Origin: Streptomyces coacervatus
GTDB lineage: Bacteria > Actinomycetota > Actinomycetes > Streptomycetales > Streptomycetaceae
NCBI RefSeq assembly: GCF_029223485.1
Contig: NZ_JARHTP010000002.1
Span: 790,670-854,669 of the forward strand
Direction: 5' to 3'
DNA length: 64,000 nt
A program made the translations under genes and the position numbers. The notes beneath the pieces are model-generated. The model was not told the DNA's origin. It saw only the letters and a program-made list of their open reading frames with translations, and searched no databases. Position 1 is the first letter of the stretch; each line of letters starts with the position of its first letter. Positions 40,815 through 49,873 of this stretch are shown here, one piece after another.

Positions 40815-41340
40815 GCCTCCATTCTCGGGCCAGCAGCCCGAGCACGACCTCGTCCGCGAACGTGCCGTACACCCAGGCGGCCGAGCGCAGTGTGCCCTCG
40901 ACCGTGAAGCCCGCGCCGGTCGCCGCCGCGATCATCGCGGTGTTGTCGGCGAGCGTCTCGACCTGCAGGCGTTGCAGGCCGCGTACGACGAAGCCGTAGT
41001 GGCAGAGGAGTTGGACCACGTCTCGCCCGAGTCCGCGTCCGCGGAAGGAGGGGCGCAGGGAGATGCCCAGGTGGGCGTTGCGGTTGTGGGCGTCGATGTT
41101 CCAGAGGAGGGCCTCGCCTGCCAGCTCCTGCGACTCCAGTTCGACCACCGAGAAACAGGCGAGCGTGTCGGACGACGCCTTCACCCCGTAGGGGGACTCC
41201 GGCGAGCCCTCCGGGATGGGCCGCCAGGCTCGCGAGTCCGCGCGGGAGCGGGTGGCCACGTCCTCGTAGAGTTCGCGGTGGAGCACCGGAACGTCGTCCT
41301 CTTGCCGGGCCCGCAGCCCGGCTCTGTCGCCTCGCAGCAC
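40765..41340 (-). CDS. GNAT-family N-acetyltransferase (RimJ/RimL-like)
   Basis: 191 residues. The acetyl-CoA binding motif A is visible as LGISLRPSFRGRGLGRDVVQ, followed by LQRLQVETLADNTAMIAAATGAGFTVEG (motif B) and a C-terminal REWRR. It transfers acetyl groups to a protein N-terminus, amino sugar or small amine; the substrate is unknown. The GTG at 41340 (VLRGDRAGLRARQEDD) fits the family; 17 more codons are open upstream. It follows the DadA-like gene by about 60 bp. Confidence 0.85.
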   Translation of the reverse strand: MLRGDRAGLRARQEDDVPVLHRELYEDVATRSRADSRAWRPIPEGSPESPYGVKASSDTLACFSVVELESQELAGEALLWNIDAHNRNAHLGISLRPSFRGRGLGRDVVQLLCHYGFVVRGLQRLQVETLADNTAMIAAATGAGFTVEGTLRSAAWVYGTFADEVVLGLLAREWRRDESSDSGRTLRRPGD

Positions 41341-41397
41341 TCGGCATGGATATCGCAGGCGCGGCCGGCGTACAACTGCATTCCCGCGCACCGGACT

Positions 41398-42663
41398 TCA
41401 TCGGCGCAGTCGGTCGAAGCGGAACGGCTCCAGAGTGGCGGGGCGGCGGCCCGTCACGACGTACTCGGTGAGCCGGTGGCCGGTGACCGGGCCCAGGGTG
41501 ACGCCGAGCATGCCGTGACCGGTGGCCACGTAGGCGTTGGTGTGGCCGGGGACGCGGTCGATGACCGGGAGGCCGTCGGGGAGGAAGGGGCGGCCGCCGA
41601 CCCAGGGGTCGCGGATCAGGCCGACCAGGTCGTCCGGGTCGTCGAACCAGCGGCCCAGGTAGTGGCGGCTGGCGAGGGCGACGGCGACGACTCGGCGCCA
41701 GTCGAGACGGTTGTTGTTGCCGCTCAGCTCCATCGTGCCGCCGATCCGTGTCGTGCCGCCGATCGGCGAGGCGACGGCCCGGCGTTCGCCGAAGTACAGG
41801 GTGTGCCGGGGGGCGGGGTCCAGGTCCACCGAGAAGCTGTAGCCCTTGCCGGCCTGGAGCGGCAGCGGGTGGCCCAGCGCGCCCAGCAGGCGCATGGAGC
41901 GCATGCCGGCCGCGATCACCACGGACGAGCAGGGAATCTCGCCCAAGTCCGTTCGTATCGCGGTGACTTGGCCGCCCGCATTCCGGAAGCCCACCGCCTC
42001 CGTGTTCTCGTGGACCTTCACCCCGGCCGCGGCCAGCGCCTGCCCGAGCCCGTGGGCGAACGCCTCCGGGTCGACCACGCCCTCTCCCTCCACGAGATAC
42101 GCCGCGCGCACCCCGGGCGACAGGGCATCGTCCAGCAGCCGCGCCTCCGCCCCGGTGGTGACGTCGTCGGGCAGCGGGTAGCGGCCGTCCGCCATCTCGC
42201 GCTGCACGGCGAGGTGGTGGCGGGCCTCGGCCGGGGAGAGGAACGCGTGGACCATGCCGGGGCGGGTCAGCGTGGTGTCGACACCGGCCTCGCGCAGGCC
42301 GTCGAAGAGGTCGAAGGTGGTGCGGTTGAGCTCGGCGATCGCCGCGTAGCCGCGCCGGAAGACGGCCGGTGTGCTGCTGCGCCAGAAGCGCCACAGCCAA
42401 CGGACGAACGCCGGGTCGGGCAGCGGGCGTAGGTACAGGGGCGAGTCCGGTCGGCCGAGCGAGCGCAGTGCGTACCGGACAACCCCCGGTGCCGGTACGG
42501 GTGTTGAGTGGCTGAGGCAGATCCAGCCCGCGTTGCCCCGGGAGACTCCGGAGCCCAGGCCGCGCCGTTCGACGACCTCCACGTCGAGGCCCGCCTCGGC
42601 CAGGTAGTACGCGGTGCACAGTCCCACCACGCCGCCGCCGAGAACCACCACGGGGGCGGTCAT
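41398..42663 (-). CDS. DadA-like FAD-dependent D-amino acid dehydrogenase/oxidase
   Basis: 421 residues. The N-terminal dinucleotide-binding motif is VVVLGGGVVGLCTAYYLAEA with GLDVEVVER. The DAO-family core follows (GNAGWICLSHSTPVPAPGV; GEGVVDPEAFAHGLGQAL) and the C-terminus has the FAD-contacting GHGMLGVTLGPVTG. It should oxidise a D-amino acid or an imino acid to the 2-oxo acid. The start overlaps by 4 bp the stop of an amino acid ABC transporter ATPase, so the transporter probably feeds it. Confidence 0.92.
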   Translation of the reverse strand: MTAPVVVLGGGVVGLCTAYYLAEAGLDVEVVERRGLGSGVSRGNAGWICLSHSTPVPAPGVVRYALRSLGRPDSPLYLRPLPDPAFVRWLWRFWRSSTPAVFRRGYAAIAELNRTTFDLFDGLREAGVDTTLTRPGMVHAFLSPAEARHHLAVQREMADGRYPLPDDVTTGAEARLLDDALSPGVRAAYLVEGEGVVDPEAFAHGLGQALAAAGVKVHENTEAVGFRNAGGQVTAIRTDLGEIPCSSVVIAAGMRSMRLLGALGHPLPLQAGKGYSFSVDLDPAPRHTLYFGERRAVASPIGGTTRIGGTMELSGNNNRLDWRRVVAVALASRHYLGRWFDDPDDLVGLIRDPWVGGRPFLPDGLPVIDRVPGHTNAYVATGHGMLGVTLGPVTGHRLTEYVVTGRRPATLEPFRFDRLRR

Positions 42664-43457
42664 GACGCCGACTCGTAGGCGGCGAGGAATTCGCGGGTGC
42701 GGGCGTGGGCCGGGCGGTCGAGGACGTCCCGCGGTGCGCCCTCCTCCACGATGCGGCCGCCGTCGACGAAGACGACATGGTCGGACACCTCGCGGGCGAA
42801 GGGCAGTTCGTGGGTGACCAGCAGCATCGTCATGCCGTCGGTGGCCAGTTCGCGCATCACACCGAGCACCTCGCGGGTGGCCTCCGGGTCGAGGGAGGAG
42901 GTGGGCTCGTCGAAGAGCAGCACCTCGGGGCGGAGCGCCAACGCCCGGGCGATGGCGACGCGTTGCTGTTCTCCGCCGGAGAGCTGTTCCGGCTGGGCGA
43001 GGCCGCGGTGGGCCACGCCGACCCGGCGGAGCAGAGTGACGGCACGCTCCAGCGCCTCCGCCTCCGGGACTCCCGCCCTGCGCTGTGCCAGGACCACATT
43101 TTCCACGGCGGTCAAGTGCGGGAAGAGGTTGAAGCGCTGGAAGACCATGCCGACGGTACGGCGCAGCCGTGGCAGGTCCCGGCAGACCGTGCGCCCGCCG
43201 CGGTGCACCACCTCGCCGGCCACCTCCACCGTTCCCCGGTCGGGGCGTTCGAGGAGGTTGACGCAGCGCATCAGGGTCGTCTTGCCGCCGCCGCTCTGTC
43301 CGATGACGCTGACGATTCGGCCGCGGTCGACCTCCAGGTTCACGTCGTCGAGCACCAGTCGGCCCTCGAAGGACTTGCTCAGGCCCTCGATCCGTACGAC
43401 CGCCTCGGTACGGTCCGCTGGACCGGCGGTCTTCGCCGTGGTCACGGGCTCGGTCAT
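42660..43457 (-). CDS. Polar amino acid ABC transporter ATP-binding protein
   Basis: 265 residues. One ABC domain: Walker A IGQSGGGKTTL, Q-loop FQRFNLFPHLTAVENV, signature LSGGEQQRVAIARAL, Walker B VLLFDEPTSSLDPE, switch histidine in LVTHELPF. The Phe-rich Q-loop and DEPTSSLDPE are typical of GlnQ/HisP-type importers. It overlaps the permease stop upstream and the DadA-like start downstream by 4 bp each. Confidence 0.95.
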   Translation of the reverse strand: MTEPVTTAKTAGPADRTEAVVRIEGLSKSFEGRLVLDDVNLEVDRGRIVSVIGQSGGGKTTLMRCVNLLERPDRGTVEVAGEVVHRGGRTVCRDLPRLRRTVGMVFQRFNLFPHLTAVENVVLAQRRAGVPEAEALERAVTLLRRVGVAHRGLAQPEQLSGGEQQRVAIARALALRPEVLLFDEPTSSLDPEATREVLGVMRELATDGMTMLLVTHELPFAREVSDHVVFVDGGRIVEEGAPRDVLDRPAHARTREFLAAYESAS

Positions 43458-44209
43458 ACGGTCGTCTCCTTCAGGTCGGCCGCCACGCCGAGGTCGGCGG
43501 CGAGCAGCGCACGAGCGGCCCGCACGCGGCGGCGTCGCCAGGGCGACAGCGGGACACCGGCGCGTACCTTCCGCTCCAACAGCAGAAGGAGCTGGGAGAG
43601 CGGGTAGCAGAGGGCGAAGTAGATGGCCGAGATGACCAGGTACACCTCCAGCGCCCGGAACGTGGCGGAGGTGATGAGCCGGCCCTCCGACATCAGCTCG
43701 GCGGCGGAGACGGTGACCAGCAGCGAGGTGGACTTGAGCAGGTCGACCAGCATGGTGTTGGTGCCGGGCAGGGCCTGCCGTACGGCCTGCGGCAGCACGA
43801 TGTGGGTGAAGATGCCCGCCCTGCCGAGGCCCAGCGCCTCGCCCGCCTCGGTCTGTCCGGTGTGCACTCCGCTGATCGCGGCGCGGAAGATCTCGGACAG
43901 GTAGGCGGCGTAGAAGACGATCAGGCTGAGGCAGCCGGCGGTGAACACGTCGAGCCGGATGCCGGCCGAGGCCAGGCCGAAGTAGGTCAGGAAGATGATG
44001 GCCAGCAGCGGGACGTTCTTGAACACCTCGGTGTAGACGGCGGCGACGGCCCGTGCGAGCCACGCCCTGCTCAGCCGCAGCAGCGCCACGGCCAGGCCGA
44101 GCAGCACCGCGCCGACGAAGCCGGCCAGTGTGTAGGAGACGGTGCGCCAGAGCGCGTCGAGGAGGTCGGACCGGTAGTCGGACCAGGGGACTTGAAAGAG
44201 GCCGGACAT
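43454..44209 (-). CDS. Polar amino acid ABC transporter permease
   Basis: 251 residues, about five helices. Family signs are LLDALWRTVSYTLAGFVGAV, the FKNVPLLAIIFLTYFG segment and the ATPase-contacting EAGEALGLGRAGIFTHIVLP QAVRQALPG region (HisMQ/GlnP type). Only one permease gene is seen, so a homodimer is expected. It lies 13 bp after the binding-protein gene. Confidence 0.95.
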   Translation of the reverse strand: MSGLFQVPWSDYRSDLLDALWRTVSYTLAGFVGAVLLGLAVALLRLSRAWLARAVAAVYTEVFKNVPLLAIIFLTYFGLASAGIRLDVFTAGCLSLIVFYAAYLSEIFRAAISGVHTGQTEAGEALGLGRAGIFTHIVLPQAVRQALPGTNTMLVDLLKSTSLLVTVSAAELMSEGRLITSATFRALEVYLVISAIYFALCYPLSQLLLLLERKVRAGVPLSPWRRRRVRAARALLAADLGVAADLKETTV

Positions 44210-44222
44210 GTTCGCGCTCCCC

Positions 44223-45155
44223 TCACTGTCCGATGGACGGCGGCGTCCAGGACTGCGGGCGGTCCACGCCTCGGCGTGCGGTGGCGACGTCGGCGGCGGG
44301 CTTGAGGAACTGCTCGGGGTCGCCGCCGTAATTCTTCACGAGGTTCGCCATCTCGCCGTCGGTGTACATGGCGTCGATCTGTGCGGAGATCGCCTTCTCC
44401 AACTTGGTTGCCTGCTTGGGGAGATAGAAGCCGGTCTGGTACGGCTGGAAGTACTGGTAGGCGGGCTTGGCCTTGACCTCGGCGGCGGTCGGCGGGGTCA
44501 GGTACTCCGTCCTGATCTTCAGCTCGGGTCGCTGCTTATGCGCCGCGATGATGATCAGCGGGTCGAGGAAGCCGACGTCGACGCGGCCCGCGCCGAGGTC
44601 GTCGAAGACGCCGGTGGCGTCCGGGTAGGCGTGCAGCTTGGCGCCGGGCACGGACTGGATGGACTTGACCCAGACGTAGCCCTCGACCGTGCCGAGGTTG
44701 AGGCCCTTGAGGTCGTCGACGGTCTTGTACGTCTTGCCGCTGCGGACGGCCATCGCCGGGGGCGAGTAGTACGGCGGGTCGGTGAACAGCCCCTGTTTCT
44801 GGCGGTCGGCGGACCAGGCGACACCACCGATGGTGATGTCCACCCGACGGGACTGCACTCCGGCGAGCATGCCGGCGAAGTCGGTCACCTGAGGCTTGAC
44901 TTGGAGACCGAGCTTCTTGGCCACGTGGGCGAGAATGTCGCCGTCCAGGCCGACGATCTTGCCGCCCTGGACGGTGGTGTAGGGCGCGTACGGCTGGACG
45001 GCGACCTTGATGACGCCGGGCGTGAGCGTGCCCAGGGCGGCGGTCTTGGCGGACACGTTCTTCGGGGAGTCGTCGCCGCCCGAACTGCAGGCGGCGAGCG
45101 TGGACGTCATCAGCATCGCGGACAGGGCGACGGCGAGCGAGCGCACACGGATCAT
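44223..45155 (-). CDS. Amino acid ABC transporter substrate-binding lipoprotein
   Basis: 310 residues. The N-terminus is a lipoprotein signal (SLAVALSAMLMTSTLAACSS) with the lipobox cysteine. The mature protein is a type II binding fold of the SBP_bac_3 family (APYTTVQGGKIVGLDGDILA, FAGMLAGVQSRRVDITIGGV, AWSADRQKQGLFTDPPYYSP). It captures a polar amino acid outside the membrane. Two ATGs are close (45161, 45155); the second has better spacing from aagg. A divergent CdaR regulator starts 220 bp away. Confidence 0.93.
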   Translation of the reverse strand: MIRVRSLAVALSAMLMTSTLAACSSGGDDSPKNVSAKTAALGTLTPGVIKVAVQPYAPYTTVQGGKIVGLDGDILAHVAKKLGLQVKPQVTDFAGMLAGVQSRRVDITIGGVAWSADRQKQGLFTDPPYYSPPAMAVRSGKTYKTVDDLKGLNLGTVEGYVWVKSIQSVPGAKLHAYPDATGVFDDLGAGRVDVGFLDPLIIIAAHKQRPELKIRTEYLTPPTAAEVKAKPAYQYFQPYQTGFYLPKQATKLEKAISAQIDAMYTDGEMANLVKNYGGDPEQFLKPAADVATARRGVDRPQSWTPPSIGQ

Positions 45156-45281
45156 CGGCATGGGCCTTCCGTATCGGCACTGGTATCTGCACTGAAGGAG
45201 CCCGCCGTTCACCGCGCTGTGCCCTCGGCGGGGAGGTTGATTGGGCCCATACGGTAGAGATCGGCCCGACCGGACGTCACC

Positions 45282-45298
45282 GTTCACTTCGTATGAAC
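45282..45298. promoter_or_regulatory. GTTCA-N7-TGAAC dyad between transporter and CdaR genes
   Basis: gttca (45282-45286) and tgaac (45294-45298) form an interrupted palindrome in the divergent promoter region, 77 bp before the CdaR start. It could be the operator through which the CdaR-type protein controls the transporter operon. Confidence 0.4.
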
Positions 45299-45374
45299 TT
45301 GTGGCCGGAATCATGCGGCTCCCTGTACGGTGCGTCCAACCTCGGACCGCTCCCCTGGTATGGGAGGAACAGCC

Positions 45375-46553
45375 GTGCTCAGCCCGTCACTCGCGCAGGA
45401 GATCGCCGGGGACACCTCCGCCGTCATCGGCTTCAACGTGCTGATCACCGATGCGGAGGGCATGGTCATCGGCAGCGGTGACAGCAGCCGGGTCGGCTCC
45501 TTCCACGAGGCCTCGGTCGAGGTCATCCGTACAAAGGAACCGGCCACGCACAACGCCTCGCAGGCCCAGCAGCTGCGCGGGGTGCGACCCGGCGTCACCC
45601 TGCCGTTGGTCGCGGGCGGGCAGGCGGTCGGCACCGTCGGGATCACCGGCACGCCCGCCCAGGTGCGCCGCTTCGGACTGCTGGTGAAGCGGCAGACGGA
45701 GATCCTGCTGAGAGAGTCCGTGATGCTGCGCTCCCGGCTGCTCTCGGAGCGGGCGGCCGAGAAGCTGCTCGCCGACATCGCTGCGTACGATCCCCAGGTC
45801 GTCGAGGGCGACTTCGTCGTGTTCCGGGCCGCCGAACTCGGCTTCGACCTGCGGCTGCCACGGGTCGCGGTGGCCATCGAGGTGACCGTGCCAGAGGGGG
45901 CGGCGCGACGCCGGGGCGCTCCCGCCCAGGACGTCGCGCTGGTCCGCACGGAGCTGCTGCGCACCGTCCGCGAGGTCTTCGCCGACCCTCAGGACATCGT
46001 CGCGGGTACGGCGCCGGGACGGATCGGTGTGCTGCACCGCCTTCCGGCCCGGCGCCGGACGGAGTCGCCGGTCGCCGACTGCCGGCGGGTCGTCGACGTC
46101 ATCGCCGCACAGGACGGTCTCACCGCCCGCGTGGGCATCGGCGAGCCTGCCGCCTCCGTCGGCGGTCTGCACGAGTCGTACCAGGACGCATGCGACGCGC
46201 TGCGCCTGGGCGGGCGTTCGGCAGGGGACTCCCCCGTCCGGCTGATCGCCGATCTGCGGGTCCACCAGGTCCTGGCCGCGGTCAACCAGTCCGCCCGCAA
46301 CCGTCTGCTCGACCTCACCACCGCCGATCTGCGCGCCCAGCCGGACTGGCCGACGCTGCGCGACACGATCACCGCCTGGTGCGAGAGCGGATTCAACCTC
46401 GTACGGGCCTCCGCCGCCCTGCACATCCACCGCAACACCGTCGTCTACCGCATGAACAAGATCGAGCAGATCACCGGCCGGCCGCTGCGTGAACACCGCA
46501 CCACCATGGCTCTCTACCTCGCCTGTCTGGCGGATCGGATGGGCAGTGGCTGA
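45375..46553 (+). CDS. CdaR-family transcriptional regulator (sugar diacid recognition type)
   Basis: 392 residues. The N-terminal diacid-recognition domain is clear (LAQEIAGDTSAVIGFNVLIT, then LPLVAGGQAVGTVGITG). A GGDEF-like middle region follows, and the PucR-type helix-turn-helix is C-terminal (SGFNLVRASAALHIHRNTVV, YRMNKIEQITG). CdaR proteins activate uptake of glycerate, glucarate and similar acids. The GTG at 45375 is chosen for its ggagga ribosome-binding site; the ATG 15 bp upstream would place that site inside the gene. It is divergent from the amino acid transporter operon. Confidence 0.92.
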   Translation: MLSPSLAQEIAGDTSAVIGFNVLITDAEGMVIGSGDSSRVGSFHEASVEVIRTKEPATHNASQAQQLRGVRPGVTLPLVAGGQAVGTVGITGTPAQVRRFGLLVKRQTEILLRESVMLRSRLLSERAAEKLLADIAAYDPQVVEGDFVVFRAAELGFDLRLPRVAVAIEVTVPEGAARRRGAPAQDVALVRTELLRTVREVFADPQDIVAGTAPGRIGVLHRLPARRRTESPVADCRRVVDVIAAQDGLTARVGIGEPAASVGGLHESYQDACDALRLGGRSAGDSPVRLIADLRVHQVLAAVNQSARNRLLDLTTADLRAQPDWPTLRDTITAWCESGFNLVRASAALHIHRNTVVYRMNKIEQITGRPLREHRTTMALYLACLADRMGSG

Positions 46554-46658
46554 CGAGCTCTTCTGTTTCAACTCCCGCCGTTGTACGGGACGTTGACACT
46601 GAGTGCGATCCGCGTCACGGTGAGGGCTCGTCGTGCCCGTCGTGCCCGGAGGTCATCC

Positions 46659-47831
46659 ATGGCTCCGTCGTCAGCGCCGCCTTCCGACGCCGGCATCGTC
46701 GAACGCGCAGCGGCGATCCGTCCGTTCGTCCGCGAGCACGCACTCCGTACCGAGCAGGAGCGCAGCGTGCCGCGCGAGGTCGTCGCGGCGCTGACGGACG
46801 CGGGGATCTACCGGATGAACGTCCCCCGGCGGTACGGCGGTTACCAGACCCGGCCGAGCGTCCAGGTCGAGGCGCTGACCGAGATCGCCGCGGCGTGCGG
46901 TTCGACCGCCTTCACGGCCCTGATCCAGGCCGGCTGCGCGTTCATCGCGGCGCTCTTCCCCGACGAGGCGCAGGACGAGATCTTCACCAGTCCCGACGTA
47001 CGGGTCGGCGGCACCCTCATCCCGGACGCCACCGCGGTCGCCACGGCCGACGGCTACGTCGTGAACGGCACCTCGGGCTTCGCCACCGGCTGCCGGCACG
47101 CCGACTGGCATCTGCTGACGGCCCGCGTCGAGTCCGGTGACGGTCCGTCCGAGGTGCTGTGGACCGCCGTACCCATGGCCGAGTTGGAGATCCTCGACGA
47201 CTGGCATGTCTCCGGCCTTGCGGGCAGCGGCAGCAACAGCGTCGTCGCCCGTGACGTCTTCGTGCCCGCGCACCGGGTACTGCCCGTCGGACCCCTCCTG
47301 AACGGCGAGTTCCCCTCCAAGACCAACGCCGACGACCCCTTCTACCGGATGCCCGTCCTGCTGCTGTTCTGCGCCTGGACGGCACCGAACGCGCTCGGGC
47401 TGGCGCGGGGCGCGCTGGAGGAGTTCACCGAGCGGATCCATCGGCGGAGCATCACCTACACGTTCCACCAGCGGCAGAACGAGGCGACCGTCACCCATCT
47501 CCAGGCGGCCGAGGCGGCCATGAAGATCTCCTGCGCCGAGCTGCTGACCGGCGACTTCGTCGCCCGTATCGAGGCAGGCGAGCCGTACACGCTTCAGGAG
47601 CGCGCCAGGATCCGGGCGCAGAGCGGCTATGTGGCACGCCTGTGCAAGGAGGCCGTCGACCTGATCGCCTCCGCCTCCGGGGCGTCCTCGCTGCACCGGG
47701 AGGTGCCCATTCAGCGGGCCGTGCGCGATGTGCAGGCCCTGAATCTGCACTCCTTCGTCAATCCCGCGACCAATCTGGAGCTTTACGGCCGGGTCCTGTC
47801 GGGGCTCGATGCGGGCACCCCGTTCCTGTGA
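46659..47831 (+). CDS. Acyl-CoA dehydrogenase-fold flavoprotein (group D monooxygenase-like)
   Basis: 390 residues with the same fold as the gene at 19349-20464: N-terminal helices (GIYRMNVPRRYGGYQTRPS), beta domain (YVVNGTSGFATGCRHADWHL, DDWHVSGLAGSGSNSVVARD) and a C-terminal helical bundle. GLAGSGSNSV replaces the acyl-CoA-specific loop, so hydroxylation with reduced flavin is likelier than acyl-CoA oxidation. No reductase gene is near. A -35 like ttgaca (46593) lies upstream and the ATG has a ggaggtc ribosome-binding site. It lies downstream of the CdaR gene and convergent with the SMP-30 gene. Confidence 0.8.
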   Translation: MAPSSAPPSDAGIVERAAAIRPFVREHALRTEQERSVPREVVAALTDAGIYRMNVPRRYGGYQTRPSVQVEALTEIAAACGSTAFTALIQAGCAFIAALFPDEAQDEIFTSPDVRVGGTLIPDATAVATADGYVVNGTSGFATGCRHADWHLLTARVESGDGPSEVLWTAVPMAELEILDDWHVSGLAGSGSNSVVARDVFVPAHRVLPVGPLLNGEFPSKTNADDPFYRMPVLLLFCAWTAPNALGLARGALEEFTERIHRRSITYTFHQRQNEATVTHLQAAEAAMKISCAELLTGDFVARIEAGEPYTLQERARIRAQSGYVARLCKEAVDLIASASGASSLHREVPIQRAVRDVQALNLHSFVNPATNLELYGRVLSGLDAGTPFL

Positions 47832-47858
47832 GGCCGAGTCCTACGGCGAGGCACTGTC

Positions 47859-48710
47859 CTACGGCCGGCCTGCTCCCGGCACCTCGACCTGAACGGCGAG
47901 CACCTGACCGCTTCCGGGCGCCACCATCTCGGTCTCCGTCATGCCCTGCCAGCGTGCCGCGGTGATGAACAGGGTCCTGCGGTCGGGACCGCCGAGCACG
48001 CAGGCGAAGGCTCCGCGGTCCAGCGCCACGGTCTGCAGGACGGTGCCACCTTCCGCGACGCGCACGCAGCGACGGTTCGGCACATCCGCGTACCAGACGG
48101 CGTTCTCCGCGTCGGTACAGATGCCGTCCGGGGTGCCCTCGCCCAGGTCGGCCCAGACGCGTCGCCGGGTCAGGGTGCCGCCGGCCTCGATGTCGAAGCC
48201 GAGCAGCTGGTGGCGGTAGGAGTCCGCGACGATCAGGGTGGCGTCGTCGGCGGTCACCGCCATGCCGTTGGGGAAGGCGATGTCGTCGGCCACCTCGCGC
48301 ACCGAGCCGTCGGGGGCGGCCAGATGGACGGAACCGGGTGTGACGTCCTCTCCCGCCATCGGGTCGAAGTGGGCACGGTTGACATAGGCGTTGCCGCGGC
48401 CGTCCACCACGATGTCGTTCCAGCCCGGGATGCCGAGATCCGCGTACTCGACCAGGCTGCCGTCGCCCTCGCGGCGCAGCAGCCGCCCCTGCGCGGACGA
48501 GACGACCAGCAGTCGGCCGTCGGGAAGCCACGCGGTGCACAGGGGCAGCGACGGCACCCGTGCGACGACCTCACTGCGGCCGTCCGGGGCGACGGCGACG
48601 ACCTCGCCGGCCGTCCAGTCGGAGAAATACAGCCGGCCGCCGTGCCAGCGGGGTGACTCGACCAGGCCTCGGCCGGTGAGCAGCGTGGACACCTGGGTCA
48701 TCGTCATCAC
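47859..48710 (-). CDS. SMP-30/gluconolactonase-family lactonase
   Basis: 283 residues, a six-bladed propeller of the SMP-30 family. Metal-binding positions are visible: the glutamate in GRGLVESPRW, the asparagine in PGWNDIVVD, DIAFPNGMAV, and the aspartate in VADSYRHQ. The repeated blade pattern (YFSDWTAGEVVAVAP, WYADVPNRRCVRVAEG) is regular. It probably opens a sugar or aldonic lactone, with Ca2+ or Zn2+. This fits the sugar-acid theme of the CdaR regulator nearby. Confidence 0.9.
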   Translation of the reverse strand: MMTMTQVSTLLTGRGLVESPRWHGGRLYFSDWTAGEVVAVAPDGRSEVVARVPSLPLCTAWLPDGRLLVVSSAQGRLLRREGDGSLVEYADLGIPGWNDIVVDGRGNAYVNRAHFDPMAGEDVTPGSVHLAAPDGSVREVADDIAFPNGMAVTADDATLIVADSYRHQLLGFDIEAGGTLTRRRVWADLGEGTPDGICTDAENAVWYADVPNRRCVRVAEGGTVLQTVALDRGAFACVLGGPDRRTLFITAARWQGMTETEMVAPGSGQVLAVQVEVPGAGRP

Positions 48711-48946
48711 AGCCCTTCGCTCCGCCGGCCCGGTGCCGGCCTCTCACCCTCTACACGAAGAGCGGTGCGCCGATTCGACAGACACGAGTGCCAGGACGGC
48801 TCCACGGCCCGGACGCAGCACGGCCGCACCCGCGCACGCCAATCCGCGCCCGTGCCCCGGTACCGTGGCGGTGGCCCAGTTCGGCAACTGCGCGAGCGGC
48901 TACGTCAACGGCTGGTACCTGGACACCGGAGGCCCGCGGCGCCCGG

Positions 48947-49759
48947 CTACGGACCCTTGCGGCCGACTCCCCCGTACACCCAGTACTCCTTCGGGTTGTC
49001 CGGGATCCGGTCGTCGGGGTCCGGGCGCCACAGGGGGAGGTGGACCAGGCCTGGTTCCACGAGGTCGAAGCCGGTGAAGAGTTCGAGGATCTCGTCGTGG
49101 GAGCGGGTGGTGACCGGCGAGGTGGCCCTGGACCGGTACAGCTTGCTCACCGCGGCGGCCTTGTCCGGGCGGTCCTGGTTCGTGCCGTGGGACATGGCCA
49201 GGAAGCTGCCCTCCGGCAGGACGTCCCGGAAGGCGGCCACCAGGCCGACGGGGTCCTCCTCCGGCGTGACGAAGTGCAGGATCGCGTTCATCAGGAGGGC
49301 GACCGGCTGGTCGAAGTCGATCAGCTTGCGCACCTGCGGGGAGGAGAGGATGTCGGCGGGCCGGCGGATATCGGCGTCGACGATGTCCGCGTCGGGGTTG
49401 TCGGCGAGCAGGGAGGTGCTGTGGGCCACGGCCACGGGGTCGTTGTCGACGTAGACCACCCGGGCTCCGGGGCTGGCCGCCTGCGCCACCTCGTGGACGT
49501 TGCCCTGGGTCGGGATGCCGGAGCCGAGGTCGATGAACTGCCGCACCCCGGACCCGGTCAGGAAGCGCACGGCCCGTCCCAGGAAGGCGCGGTTGGCCCG
49601 GGCCAGGATGCGCGCCTGGGGCTCGATGGCCGTGATGGCCGCCACCGCCTCCCGGTCGATGGCGAAATGGTGCTCCCCGCCCAGCAGGGCGTCGTACACC
49701 CGGGCGACGCTCGCCTTGTCCGGATCGCTCCCCGGCGGGACACCTTCACTGTCGGGCAC
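48947..49759 (-). CDS. SAM-dependent methyltransferase of the DUF574 family (copy 1)
   Basis: 270 residues. The DUF574 opening RVYDALLGGEHHFAIDRE and the motif QFIDLGSGIPTQGNVHEVAQ (SAM loop) are present, followed by VVYVDNDPVAVAHS (acidic ribose contact) and the late EPGLVHLPLW. This family is greatly expanded in Streptomyces, often beside XRE/DUF397 pairs; substrates are unknown. The GTG at 49759 has a gagggag ribosome-binding site. A paralogue lies at 53075-53893. Confidence 0.9.
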   Translation of the reverse strand: MPDSEGVPPGSDPDKASVARVYDALLGGEHHFAIDREAVAAITAIEPQARILARANRAFLGRAVRFLTGSGVRQFIDLGSGIPTQGNVHEVAQAASPGARVVYVDNDPVAVAHSTSLLADNPDADIVDADIRRPADILSSPQVRKLIDFDQPVALLMNAILHFVTPEEDPVGLVAAFRDVLPEGSFLAMSHGTNQDRPDKAAAVSKLYRSRATSPVTTRSHDEILELFTGFDLVEPGLVHLPLWRPDPDDRIPDNPKEYWVYGGVGRKGP

Positions 49760-49873
49760 CGCAACTCCCTCTTTCACCAGGGGCCTTGACACGTCATCAT
49801 ATAGTTACCGACGGCGCACGGCGAGCCGCCCGTCCCGCCGTATCGCCGGACCCCCACCCGGAAAGGCACGACC

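Noticed and set aside
48760..48946. Possible protein remnant reading AQFGNCASGYVNGWYLDTGG on the plus strand
   Set aside because: The stretch is short and coding-like, but I recognise no family and find no start or continuation; not enough to annotate.
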